From: Amphiduros pacificus | Taxonomy: Eukaryota > Annelida > Polychaeta > Phyllodocida > Hesionidae | Length of the DNA stretch: 64,000 nucleotides | Direction: 5' to 3' | Assembly: GCA_949316495.1 (NCBI GenBank) | Contig: OX439007.1 | Coordinates: 11,629,479 to 11,693,478, forward strand | Shown here: piece by piece, positions 36,480 through 48,400 of the stretch | Layout: every line of letters begins with the position of its first letter | How positions within the stretch are numbered: the first letter of the stretch is position 1 | Program-made: the position numbers and the translations under genes | Notes under the pieces: generated by a model | What the model was told of the DNA's origin: nothing | What the model saw: the letters and a program-made list of their open reading frames with translations, nothing else | The model's database searches: none

Positions 36480-36905
36480 TGATCCACCATAAGTTTAGTG
36501 AGATCCATCATTGGATGCATGTGATCCTTTCTTATTTATTGATTTATTGATAAGATCCATGACAAGATAGGTGAGATCCATCACATGTTGATTTATTGTG
36601 TGAGATCCATCGTGGATTGAGTGAGATCCATCACATTTTGATTTATTGTGTGGGATCCATCGTGGATTGAGTGAGATCCATCACAGGTTGATTTAATGTG
36701 TGGGATCCATCATGGATTGAGTGAGATCCAACACAGTTTGATTTAATGTGTGGGATCCATCGTGGATTGAGTGAGATCCATCACATGTTGATTTATTGTG
36801 TGGGATCCATCGTGGATTGAGTGAGATCCATCACAGGTTGATTTATTGTGTGGGATCCATCGTGGATTGAGTGAGATCCATCACAAGTTGGGTGAGATCC
36901 ATGAC
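36480..36905. repeat. 50-bp tandem repeat rich in GTGAGATCCATC
   Basis: GTGAGATCCATCACAGGTTG, ATTTATTGTGTGGGATCCAT and CGTGGATTGA form a 50-bp unit, about six good copies with looser flanking copies. Confidence 0.92.
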
Positions 36906-38372
36906 AGTAAGATCCATTACCTCAAAACAATAGAACAATGGGAAGATATCAGATTGGGGATTATGTGACCCAGATCAGTGGGTTATTTGATCTAAAGCAG
37001 AATGGATCCCCCTTGGGGTAAAATGATCACATATGCAAATGTAGTTCAACAGTATTGTCTTAGATGTCCCTTCATCTTGTCCTTTTGTGCATAGGAAGAT
37101 CAGTAACATTTTCCAAATTAAGAAAGTATAGATATTAGTATCCCACAGGGTGGGGCAGACTTCACACATTAGACACTACTTATTCCACCAGATTACATCA
37201 CACTACAGCAGAGCAGACGTGGGGGCATATGTTATCTGGGTGCTATGCTGACTGGCTGGGCTCAGCAAAGGAATGGAAACACAAGAGTAAAAAATCTATA
37301 AAATCTTCATTGAATAGATTACTGTCAACACAAACTCTGTATTGTCCAAGCCTATGTAAGGGGATTTTACAACATGATTTCTTGTGTGGGACCATGTCTA
37401 TTTTAGACATGTGAAAGTGACCACACCCCCCACTAATCTAATCTGAGTTCTAATCGCAGCAAGCAAGCATTCTCAGCATGATGTTACCTCACATTTTAAA
37501 TCTCTACCACTGGCACCCTGACCTGAGACTTTTCTCTTTTTATCAAGTATTTTGTCTTAAGGGAAAAACATGTAATGACCTAGTAGAATTCCAAAGAATT
37601 AACTCATGAAGTCATGTGAAATTATTATGGATTACAAAGATAGATACAAACCCCCCCAAATTATTAAATTATATAGTGTAAAGTTGCATTTCATGTAAGA
37701 AACAAGACCAGGCAAAACCAGAGGACAAGGTTGAAGGAGAAGCATTTGTATTATCTGGTATCTTTTCCCCATCCCCGTCAGTAAACTGGGGCCCAAAGCA
37801 TATTAAGTTTCCTTCTTCACCAGCCCACTGGTATTTGTAGCCAAACATTTATCTTTATTTTTACCTCCTATTTATCTTAGTCATCCTATTTATCTCCTGT
37901 TTACTTTTAATATATTCATCTACCTATTTTCCCAGACGAGAATTTCAGTCTAATTGCCAAATTCTTGTTTTTATTACTTTGGGAACACTGAAAAAAGTCA
38001 ATTTATCATTTTCTACTTTATTCTCATATATTTTTTTACCGTTATTATTTCACGCTATTCATTTAAGATATATCCCATAAATATATCTTTTCAATTTAAC
38101 TATTACAATAGATCAGCTTCGATCTTTAATAAAATGGCACAGGAAGTCTAGTTATCACAGCAATAAATATAAATAGGGAGAACCTTGAGAATCCAGTAAG
38201 AGACTAAATAATTAATGTATAACACAAGAGATGTTTGTGGAATATTGAAACTTTTTAGTGCAGAAACTAATAATTCTTTGCGGTTCAACATATTTGTTTA
38301 TAAACACACCTGGCGACTCTATGTATGTTATCAAATATGTCTTGCGACTCTTTATGTTTTATTTATGTTTTG
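36906..38372. other. spacer without a recognised gene
   Basis: AT-rich; no coding, RNA or clear mobile-element signal. Confidence 0.5.
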
Positions 38373-38690
38373 AGGCCACGGGTCATGGTGCAGTTGGTTC
38401 GAGCATCAGCTTATTAGCACCAGTTCCTCTGTGGTGATTCAAAGGTCATGGGTTCGATCCCTGGCTGTGCTGAGATTGAACTGTTGATTCAATTTCCCAT
38501 ATGAGCTGAGGCCTGCCAAAATGGTTTACCCGTTGTCCTTGTACATCTGTGACTGGGTGGTTTGTCATATCAAGGAGCTGCGACATGACAATTCAGTGAG
38601 GCAGCACTATATCTGCTACAAGTAGGTCTCTTCATGAAATGACTGAAATAATGTTGAAAGTGATGTAAAACCCCAAATAAACAAACAAAA
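38373..38690 (+). mobile_element. tRNA-derived SINE, family A, full-length copy
   Basis: A box TGGTGCAGTTGGTTCGA, B box GGTTCGATCCC, conserved body and the tail AAAACCCCAAATAAACAAAC. Its B box is closer to the tRNA consensus than that of the copy at 17283. Confidence 0.94.
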
Positions 38691-38794
38691 CTATTTATGT
38701 TTTAAACAACATAACTAGAACTAGTGATAACATGTGATGTCTGTTGACCTTACATACATGAGGTAACCTATACCTATACCCACCCCAGGGGACA

Positions 38795-38997
38795 CTTTAT
38801 GCTAAACAAATTGTGAAATGGTGTTTTTACGACCCTTTCAGCAACTATGGCCATATCATGGTCGACTTTCGAGCCTTTTACCCAGTGTGAAAGTAAAACT
38901 GCTGGCAGTGTGAGTAGAACCCATCACCTCCCGTCCTCCACTTATTTAACCAGCAAAGGCACAGATCCTATACTCTACCAAATGTGCTAGTAGGATT
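38795..38997 (-). mobile_element. tRNA-derived SINE, family B
   Basis: On the minus strand it reads CTAGCACATTTGGTAGAGTA, a B-box-like GGTTCTACTC, then TTACTTTCACACTGGGTAAA, AGGCTCGAAAGTCGACC and AAAAACACCATTT. The copy at 55105-55293 shares the whole layout. Confidence 0.85.
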
Positions 38998-39004
38998 GGT
39001 CTGT

Positions 39005-39165
39005 TTGGCTGTACACGATTGGCAACCACCGTCTAGCCAGCAGCGAGAGCAGCAGATCGCCGGATCCACCATTTTGTCCCGCCGACGTCAGCGTCCGCCG
39101 CCTACAGCCACCGGCACCTGCCGGCTCAATCGTGGAGAAACGGGATAACCCTGGCTAACTTGGGG
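39005..39165. other. short GC/CpG-rich island
   Basis: About 160 bp with many CpGs (GCCGACGTCAGCGTCCGCCG) in otherwise AT-rich DNA. It could be a promoter-proximal stretch or part of a mobile element; no start codon or gene follows convincingly. Confidence 0.5.
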
Positions 39166-39244
39166 ATGATCTGAATGTGATGGGTACCTTCCTTGGGACC
39201 CAATATATGGGTCTCTGTATAGACTCTCTGTATGGTGCTGTCTT

Positions 39245-39395
39245 CTCCCATGGATCCACTTTACATGGTGTCACAGACTCCCATGGACCCACTGTACATT
39301 GTGTTACCTACTCCCATGGACCCACTACATTGTGTTACCTACTCCCATGGACCCACTGTACATTGTGTTACCTACTCCCATGGACTCACTGTATG
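39245..39395. repeat. ~33-bp tandem repeat, about 5 copies
   Basis: CTCCCATGGACCCACTGTAC plus ATTGTGTTACCTA repeats with small length changes, producing an open frame that is not a gene. Confidence 0.9.
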
Positions 39396-39436
39396 ATTGG
39401 TGAGGTAATTTCATTTTGAATTGCTATAGAATTTAC

Positions 39437-39925
39437 ATCTACCTTAGATTATGGTAATGGTCTTCTTGCAGGCCTTCCAAGTTCACGCATTTAGAAACTG
39501 CAATACTGTGATAGAAGTAATGCAATACAGAACTCTGTAGCCCGTGTGGTAGGAAAGATCAGGGAATTCGATCATATATTAGGAAAATTGAAAGAACTAG
39601 ACTGGCTTCCTGTTCATGCTAGAATTGAATTCAAAATCCTTCTTATGACATGGAAGGCTTTAAATGGTATAGAGCCGCCTCATTTGCCTGATCTACTCCT
39701 AGTGAAATAGGGAGATAGGTGTCTGAGATCTAATGACGGTACTTATCTATCTGTCCCTTCCTTAGAAGACTGTTTGAAGATTGGGTGATAGAGCGTTTTC
39801 CTCCATCAACCCTAGACTTTGGAATTCCCTCCCTAGTGACAATAAGACTAGCACTTCAGTCACCTACTTTAAGAGCAGACTGAATATGAATTTGTTCAGA
39901 AAACATGTTCTTAACACAGTGCTAT
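39437..39925 (+). mobile_element. CR1/L2-like LINE fragment, RT C-terminal end
   Basis: Encodes NGLLAGLPS, then QNSVARVVGKIREFDHILGK, LKELDWLPVHARIEFKILLM and, near the end, INPRLWNSLPS, the standard tail of CR1/L2-type RT proteins. It has internal stops and is dead. Same style as the minus-strand fragment at 18065-18665. Confidence 0.88.
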
Positions 39926-40563
39926 GAACAGACTTGTATGGTATCAGCGCTATATATATTATATATATTTTATATGGATATTTTATATTGTTTTTATATA
40001 TTATTTACATAATCTATTAGCCACACATGAATCGATCATATTTCATAATTTTAAAGCATTCATGAAACCTGGAAGGTATCAGGCGATTTTAAATAGAACC
40101 CCAATATGAAGATTTAGGATATAAACATTCATGTTATGTAAAGAAAATGTGTCTGAAAGTCAGGTTTCATGAATGCTTTAATTTTATCAGCCTTAACTGT
40201 CCTGAGAAAATGATTCAGTATTAATTTATGTTATGAATTTGATATCAGATTTATATAAGTCTGATTAAAAGCCAAACAATTATCTTGATTAGTTTATTTT
40301 GACTACGCACAACAATAACAATATTTGTAAGAAATGTTAAGTCTATTCTTTTACATTTGTTTCAGTCAAAACAACATTTCAATAATACATATATGTTAGA
40401 AATCTCTGTAACAAAGAACAGGATAACTTAAAATATCAAAATGTATGAATTGCCATAAGGGATTTGGTATTGGTTTTAGTTTTAGGTGCTAAGGTTCACG
40501 CATGCTTATATTTTATGAACTGAAGTGGGTTGCACAACATCCACATCCACTGATCTGTGCCTA
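39926..40563. other. spacer with one inverted-repeat element
   Basis: AT-rich, with the 131-bp hairpin element at 40051-40181 and no gene. Confidence 0.5.
40051..40181. mobile_element. 131-bp inverted-repeat element
   Basis: A perfect 21-bp inverted repeat (AAAGCATTCATGAAACCTG core) lies at 40051-40071 and 40161-40181 with an 89-base loop. This suits a tiny MITE or a stable hairpin. Confidence 0.7.
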
Positions 40564-42193
40564 TATTGTGATTAATGTTATATTGGAAAATGTGTTCAGA
40601 ATGCTAATATGATGAATTGGCAAATCATTTTAGAAAATTATAAGGCACATGCTAGTTGTGGTAGTTCCAATACAAATATTGTCAAAGATGTCTTTTTACT
40701 GAATGTCAGTATGTATGTGCATTATAAGGCACAGTTACACAATTATTTATTGTTCAATATAAAGATTATGATATACTGTAAACAACATTATAGTATTATT
40801 CTAATTTTGCATATATATATCTGATGCAAAATTATTTAGAATATGTAGATAATAAAGTACATTTATGTAATACAAATTTTGTATTATTTTCAAAAAGATG
40901 CAAGATAAAAAAAGTCTTATTCTATTCAATGAATGTTAAACACACAATAATTTATATTAAAAAATATCTGGTACATTAGTGGCGGGGAAAAGTATTTAAA
41001 GCAACCATTTAAAGGGGTCCTCTAATTTCCTTTTGACTGATGTAATAGTGATATTACATATTTATTATAACTGTCATAATAACATGATTAACCATATTGT
41101 GATTAATGTTATATTGGAAAATGTGTTCAGAATGCTAATATGATGAATTGGCAAATCATTTTACTTTTGTATAAAATGCACAAGAAAATTATAAGGCACA
41201 TGCTAGTTGTGGTAGTTCCAATATAAATATTGTCAAAGATGTCTTTTTACTGAATGTCAGTATGTATGTGCATTATAAGGCACAGTTACACAATTATTTA
41301 TTGTTCAATATAAAGATTATGATATACTGTAAACAACATTATAGTATTATTCTAATTTTGCATATATATATCTGATGCAAAATTATTTAGAATATGTAGA
41401 TAATAAAGTACATTTATGTAATACAAATTTTGTATTATTTTCAAAAAGATGCAAGATAAAAAAAGTCTTATTCTATTCAATGAATGTTAAACACACAATA
41501 ATTAATATTAAAAAATATCTGGTACATTAGTGGCGGGATAAGTATTTAAAGCAACCATTTAAAGGGGTCCTCTAATTTCCTTTTGACTGATGTAATAGTG
41601 ATATTACATATTTATTATAACTGTCATAATAACATGATTAACCATATTGTGATTAATGTTATATTGGAAAATGTGTTCAGAATGCTAATATGATGAATTG
41701 GCAAATCATTTTACTTTTGTATAAAATGCACAAGAAAATTATAAGGCACATGCTAGTTGTGGTAGTTCCAATATAAATATTGTCAAAGATGTCTTTTTAC
41801 TGAATGTCAGTATGTATGTGCATTATAAGGCACAGTTACACAATTATTTATTGTTCAATATAAAGATTATGATATACTGTAAACAACATTATAGTATTAT
41901 TCTAATTTTGCATATATATATCTGATGCAAAATTATTTAGAATATGTAGATAATAAAGTACATTTATGTAATACAAATTTTGTATTATTTTCAAAAAGAT
42001 GCAAGATAAAAAAAGTCTTATTCTATTCAATGAATGTTAAACACACAATAATTAATATTAAAAAATATCTGGTACATTAGTGGCGGGATAAGTATTTAAA
42101 GCAACCATTTAAAGGGGTCCTCTAATTTCCTTTTGACTGATGTAATAGTGATATTACATATTTATTATAACTGTCATAATAACATGATTAACA
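40564..42193. repeat. three tandem copies of a 550-bp segment
   Basis: Copies start with ATTGTGATTAATGTTATATT at about 40566, 41097 and 41647. Copies two and three are 550 bp and nearly identical; the first lacks about 20 bases. The array lies just beyond the channel gene's stop, so it may be in or near its 3' UTR. Confidence 0.95.
42161..42166 (-). promoter_or_regulatory. candidate poly(A) signal of the channel gene
   Basis: AATAAA on the minus strand about 180 bases after the TAG stop. The 550-bp triplication repeats the same hexamer near 41611 and 41061. Confidence 0.45.
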
Positions 42194-42345
42194 TTTAACA
42201 AAATGATATTTAAATATGGTCAATAATGATAATATATATTTTTTGCCCAAAACTCCTCTTTCAAGATACATTCAACAGATAATTGTACAATTATTGTTTT
42301 ATCAGATGGAATTATATATAATTGTGAATTTAAATATTGACTGAT

Positions 42346-42482
42346 CTAGCATTGATTAGCTTTGATATAAAGCCTTCTGTTGCAGCATTTTAGGATGCCA
42401 TTGTAGAGAAGTAAATCAAGGAACTCAGCCAGTGTAACCACACTGGCACCAATCAGTAAACCCATGTAACCTCCCATGTCAC
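42346..42482 (-). CDS. channel gene: last exon, TM2 pore and short tail
   Basis: Phase 1 to stop. DMGGYMGLLIGASVVTLAEF then LDLLLYNGILKCCNRRLYIK and ANQC before TAG. It contains the G-A-S selectivity filter and second membrane helix; the cytoplasmic tail is only about 18 residues, much shorter than in vertebrate ASICs. The residue at the degenerin position, just before D-M-G-G, is Ser. Confidence 0.95.
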
Positions 42483-45400
42483 CTGCAAAGACAAATTACA
42501 TGATATGAATAGTTAATAAAAGATACATAGGTGGATGAGGAATTGATAGTATGCAGTATTGGCAGCATCGTGGAGCAATGTACAATTAAAAGGGTAGAGG
42601 TATTTGTCATAGGAGTTTCCTTTGCTTGGATCTATCACAGGAGGATCTCAATAATTATCCAATTGGCCTCTTTCGCTTTGATCTATCACATGAGGATATA
42701 CTTATCCAAGGGACCTCTATTGCTTGGATGTATCACAGAAACATCTAAGTACTTATCCAAGGGGATCTATCATAAGAGGATCTAAATACTTATCCAAGGG
42801 GGCTTATATCACTTGGATCTATCACACTTACTTCTATCTTACTTCTATCACACTTATTTCTATCACACTTACTTCTTTCACACGTACTTCTTTCACGCGT
42901 ACTTCTATCACATTTTCTTCTATCACACATATTTAAATACTTATCCAAGGGGGCCTATGTTACTTGAATCTATATCACAAGGATTAAAGTACTTATCCAA
43001 TGGGGGCTCTACTATAATCATCCATGAGGCGAGTCCACTACTGTCTCTTTCAGCGTATATTGACTTTAAATTTAAATTTCAAACAATACTTTTTTGTCTG
43101 TATGTATTTGTTTTCTCTGAATGCCTCCCCTGTAAAAACTCACTGAGGAAATTGACTGCAGTGTAGGCAGGTTGTTGTTCCACTGAGTCGTACTTCAGGA
43201 CGCCGTAGTATACATCAATCTTCAGAAAATTGTCACTGCAAAATATCAGTAGCATGTCATAGTGCTTTTTTATTGTGCTAAACATGTTATAACCAGTAAC
43301 CAACACAAATATGTCAATGATATCAGAGTGAATTTTGTAGTGAGGGGCTTAAATCCAACATTTTCTGATGACTGGGGGGATGTAGGTTGATGTCAAATGT
43401 CAAACGAGGTGTGTGGCACTTAGATATTCCTGTAACGTATTGTAGAATACCATATAATTAGTATAAATGCAATCACCACCTGCCTTTACTACCTTTAGAT
43501 GTCCATATAAATAACTAAAATAATTATATAAAATAATGCTATAGCTATGGGCACATATACCACAAAGTTCAACTTACTCTTAAGCATCTTAAATCAACAG
43601 ATACATCATTTGTTACTTCCTATTCACAAACAATATACATAATTTGTTTCAAGTTCAGATTTTAGTTATTTTGTGCACTTAACTACCAAGGATCAAATCA
43701 CAGATTACATGTCAGATTCCACAAAAGCGCAAAATGCAGATAGTCTATATTCAAGATCAGATACAAAATCATTGTCAACATGAATTGGGTTAACATCATC
43801 TGTGTGATCGTAGGGAATGTAACGTTTCATTAAACCATTTAGCCTCTTCTGTGTCATGCTGCTTTCACTCTTCTTAGGGCACTGAATGATGGTTCACTAG
43901 TAGCATTTGTCCTGGCATTAATTTTAATAGAATAGCAATTTAGCACTGTATAGAGATGCACCATTAGTAATTATAAAATTAATTATGTAATTTAATGTTG
44001 GTTTATTCTTTTCAAGAACTATGTTGCTTTTTAATGTGTCTATCTGAGTTTTCAGTCTCTTTGCATTCAGTCTCCTAGTCATATGTATTGCCAGCAACAG
44101 CCTTGAGCAACACATTTTCCAAATTAATATACACTTTATAGCCTGGCTGAAAATCTATCTTCTATAGCTAGCATTGATTATGAGATCTTTCCTGTAATGT
44201 TCTTATGGGATGCTGGGGTGATATGTAGGCCCTAATCCACTCTCCAAATGTCTAAGTATAGGTTTTCGTAAAGGGAACTGGTGACCTAACTCTCTACATT
44301 TATTGTTAACCTTGTGCCTTCGGCTGCTGACACTGATGGACTCTTAAGGGCTTTACTAAGATCATCACTGTGCTTTCTGCCAATAAAGCACCAAAGATAT
44401 AGTCAAAACAACTCATGTACACTAATACACCTCTAATTCTACTGTGCATAATATAATAAACTATCTTACCAGCCCCCTTAAGTTGTCATGAATAGGATTT
44501 TAGCCATTACGTATTAGGCCCTTTGGAGGTTTTGAGGAAATTTTGTTCAACTTAAAGGCACTATGTTATCAGTGCTTTCTATGACAGCTTGGCTATGACT
44601 ATCATAAATGATTTTGTTGCTAATACAACAATACGTGTTAATGCATTCCCGGCTATGCCCTATTTGACATTTCTATCATCCCTGACTGTTCCTTACTCCA
44701 ATGTTTCACTTCCAAAGCTAGGTATATTCTCTTTAAAAAAAACGCATCATGCCCCTTTTCACATGATTTGTGGTATGAAAGAATGATAAAAATATTGAGT
44801 ATCTAAACAAATCTTGTCAGCATTAATGCATGCAAAATATGGCAATTAAATTGATTCCAAATCACTTCATAAAAGTAGCAATGAAATAAAGATTTATTTA
44901 TTTTTCTGAGACAGTAAAAATTAATACGAAAGCTTTGTAGTAAATGTTATATTTCAATTGACTTCAGAAGAGCTTCAAGAAATATGAGGCAAGCCTTAAA
45001 ACTCTAATCATGTCTTCTAAAAAAATATTCCTTACTTTTGAATTAACATTGAAAATAAAATATCTTTATCAACAAAGAAATACATTTAGTTGTAAGGATG
45101 CCTATCACTCTTGTGCATTGAGTCTCAGATGCAGGCTTCTATCATAGCTGAAGTGGAAACCAATGTAAACAAATACAATGAGAAATTTAATTGAGTACTC
45201 ACATCACAAACTTTTTGTCGATTTTACATTCTTCAAGATAATTCTGCATATTCTTGTAAAGTCGGGTAATGTTGGAAAAAATGTATTTCTTTGCATTGCC
45301 CAGATCCAATTCCATTTCATAGAGCTGCTCACTTAGAGGTTTCAAGAAGAGTTGTATATTGGTGCTTAAGATCTTTTCGTGCTCACCCGATTTTACAAAG

Positions 45401-48400
45401 TCTCGCAGATTCCTTGTAGTAGGCCAGTATATATATTTGTCTTCTCTGCTATATTTAAAATGAATAAAGTCTCCCGATCTCAAGTCTGCTCCTGGACCAC
45501 GCCATATTTTCCAGTTGTCAATGAATGAATCAAATCGGCCTTTTTCAAAATGATTAGCCAATGTTGCCAGGGTTCTTATGATGTAATCGTACGAGGTAGC
45601 AGCATTCAGCTCTGAGTAGTACATATCATGTCTGAGATAATATAACCCACCTTGAAGAAACAATGTCTCTATCCTATTAAAGAAGATTTTTATCTTATCA
45701 ATTTCTGCTTCATTAATTTTCTTAGCTATTTCAATTCTACTCATCTTGTTTACAGAATAGAGTTTTTGCCATGTGTACAGTTTCCTGTATATTCCCCTCA
45801 ATCGCTCTTTATCATCATATATTGAAGCCATCATATTCTTAGCATTAAACTTGAGATTTTTCACTGCAGTGTGTAATGATGTATTTGTTTCTGTCAATGC
45901 ATTAACAACTCTTTTGAGATTTCTGCCATATTCCAATGCACATTCCTCCGAAAGTGGTATGTAAGATACAACATCCTTAATACATGATTTGATTGCATCC
46001 TTTTCTGTCTCATTATAGGTGCTATCTTCATGCCACATTGACAAGTTATTGTAAATTGAAGTCATCTTTGATAAGCAAAACTGGGACACTTCTGTAAAAT
46101 TGGACAAAAGTGTACTGCATTGCAAGTGTCTATCTTTGCTCATCCATAAATTAGTTTCAAAAGGAATATTGTATGTCTGTGATTCAGGAGTCAATGGGTA
46201 ATCATCATACAATTGATTGAGTCTATCTGGTATACTATAAACAATTTTCAAACCATACCACATCCTATGGGACATTTCATTTGCTGATATATTTGAGTCC
46301 AAACATTTGTGATAATTATCCAAGCACCAATAATAAAACTTCATTTCATCATGCAACTTATTTGTAGGAAATATTGATTGCAGTGTTTCCTCAAGAGTAA
46401 CTTTATAGTCTGCTTCATATTTGGCAATGTGTCCTTCCAGCTCCTGGAGATCAGGGAGAACAACATCAAGAAGTAAACTTTTGACAGCTTCATTAATTCG
46501 ATATAAATGAAATTCAAGCTGTTGGTCAGCTTTATAACTAGCGAAGTTATCCAATGCTATGAATACGTCTTTAAGTCCTTGAATTGTTTCTTGCAAGAGA
46601 GCAATCTCCACACGGTGCTTTGTTTCTATTGTTTCTATGTACCGAGCTTCAAGCTGAGATGTGTTGGATGTAAGAAGATTTTCTACACTATGGGATGAGA
46701 GAGCAGCATAGGACATAACTGCTTCATAACCATAAACTGTGCAGGCATCAGGACAGTTACATGATGTATTTGATGACTTAAAACCTGTTTCATCTGCAAA
46801 GAACAGGAATATCAAATGCAAGTGTGATAATGAATGTGCCAGCACTTTTGTTAATAAGTTTTAACTTTAACATTTAATTTGTATCTTCACCAAGAATCAA
46901 TATCATTTACATAAATATGTCACAAAATTCATATATAAATAAATATATTTATATATCTATTTAATATATATGATTTTTCTTTATTTCTGAAGTATTGACA
47001 AATCTACAATGACAATTGTGGTGGAGAATTAAAGATTGATTTCTTATTATTTCCCACAAAACATAAAAATGTTTCGTTTTAATATTTTGTACTCACATAT
47101 CATTGGCACAACACAATCCAGATAATCTTTTAGTTTACATTCATAGTAGTTTCCTATAAAAGGCAAAGCATATTGTTTGGAATAACACCTTTATGCAATT
47201 TTGGAGCACATATCAATGTGTGCGCCAAAATTGCATAGAGTTGTTTCAAATAATCCCTGATCTGAAAATAACATAATCACCCAAAAGCCTCATTATTACT
47301 CTTTGAGAAAAACACTTTTATTTCAGAATACATTAAATATGTACTATTACCTAAAGGTATTAATTCAATTTATTAATATTGGGCCTTTGGAGAGAGAGTG
47401 ATAAATTTGTTATATAAACATGGATTTACTAATGCCAGTGTATAAATATATATATATATTTTTGCTTACCTGGCATATATGCTTCCCGGCAATGGCATTG
47501 GTTCGCCATTGAGGTTGTCTGGCACTCTCTTGTGCAACGAGGATAAGTGTAATTCACAGTGCCATACATTGAATTCTCACTCACAGACTTACAATTTCCA
47601 TAAGGGAAAGCCAAACTTTTAGCCTGATAAAAAATAATAATAATAAAAATAATCATAATAATGATAATAAAAATTGATAAAAATCAACAAATGTGGTATA
47701 TCAAATCACATATATATTGACAATTGTGAAATATTCACATTCCATGTCTTTTTCTGTACAGAATAACAGCAAATAACTCAGAGTAGAATATCTCATCATA
47801 TTTTATTTATTGTGTGCACTTACAATGTTGTACTTAACAGCAATAAAGGCATGCACTGCAGGCTGTACTGCAAACCCTAAATCATCCACCAGTGGTATGT
47901 CGTCCTGATCATGCAGGTACACCTGAATACACATTAATATAGAAATCACATCTGAAACAACAAATCTGTGCTGAATTATTAATTAAAACTGTTTGAAATA
48001 TCTATCATGGTTTTTATTTTTGTAATCGCGATTTCAATGGTTAATAGTTAACTTTATCGAGAAGGGCTATGCATAGACACCAACATGCCTGACTATTTCA
48101 TTGCTCCCTACAGTTCATGAAACATTGCCAAAATAAAATATACAAAAGCAAATTAAATGGATCATATATTACTATTAAGAGGGAATCAACATTTTCATTT
48201 GCATATGATACATGGTACAGTAATCAAATTTTGTTACTGATTTAAGAGCCAGCATCTGCTGTATTAGGCCTGAACACTGCTCAATAATACTAGATTATAA
48301 TTCATAGAAAACAAAATGGTTTCAATTATCAATCACAGTTTTTTGGATGTTTTTATTCACTAGTTAAAAGAAATTTTGAATAGTGGACTATATTAAGAAA

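Noticed and set aside
42531-43166. Ser/Thr/Tyr-rich plus-strand open frames
   Set aside because: They follow the degenerate ATCTATCACA repeats within an intron of the minus-strand gene.
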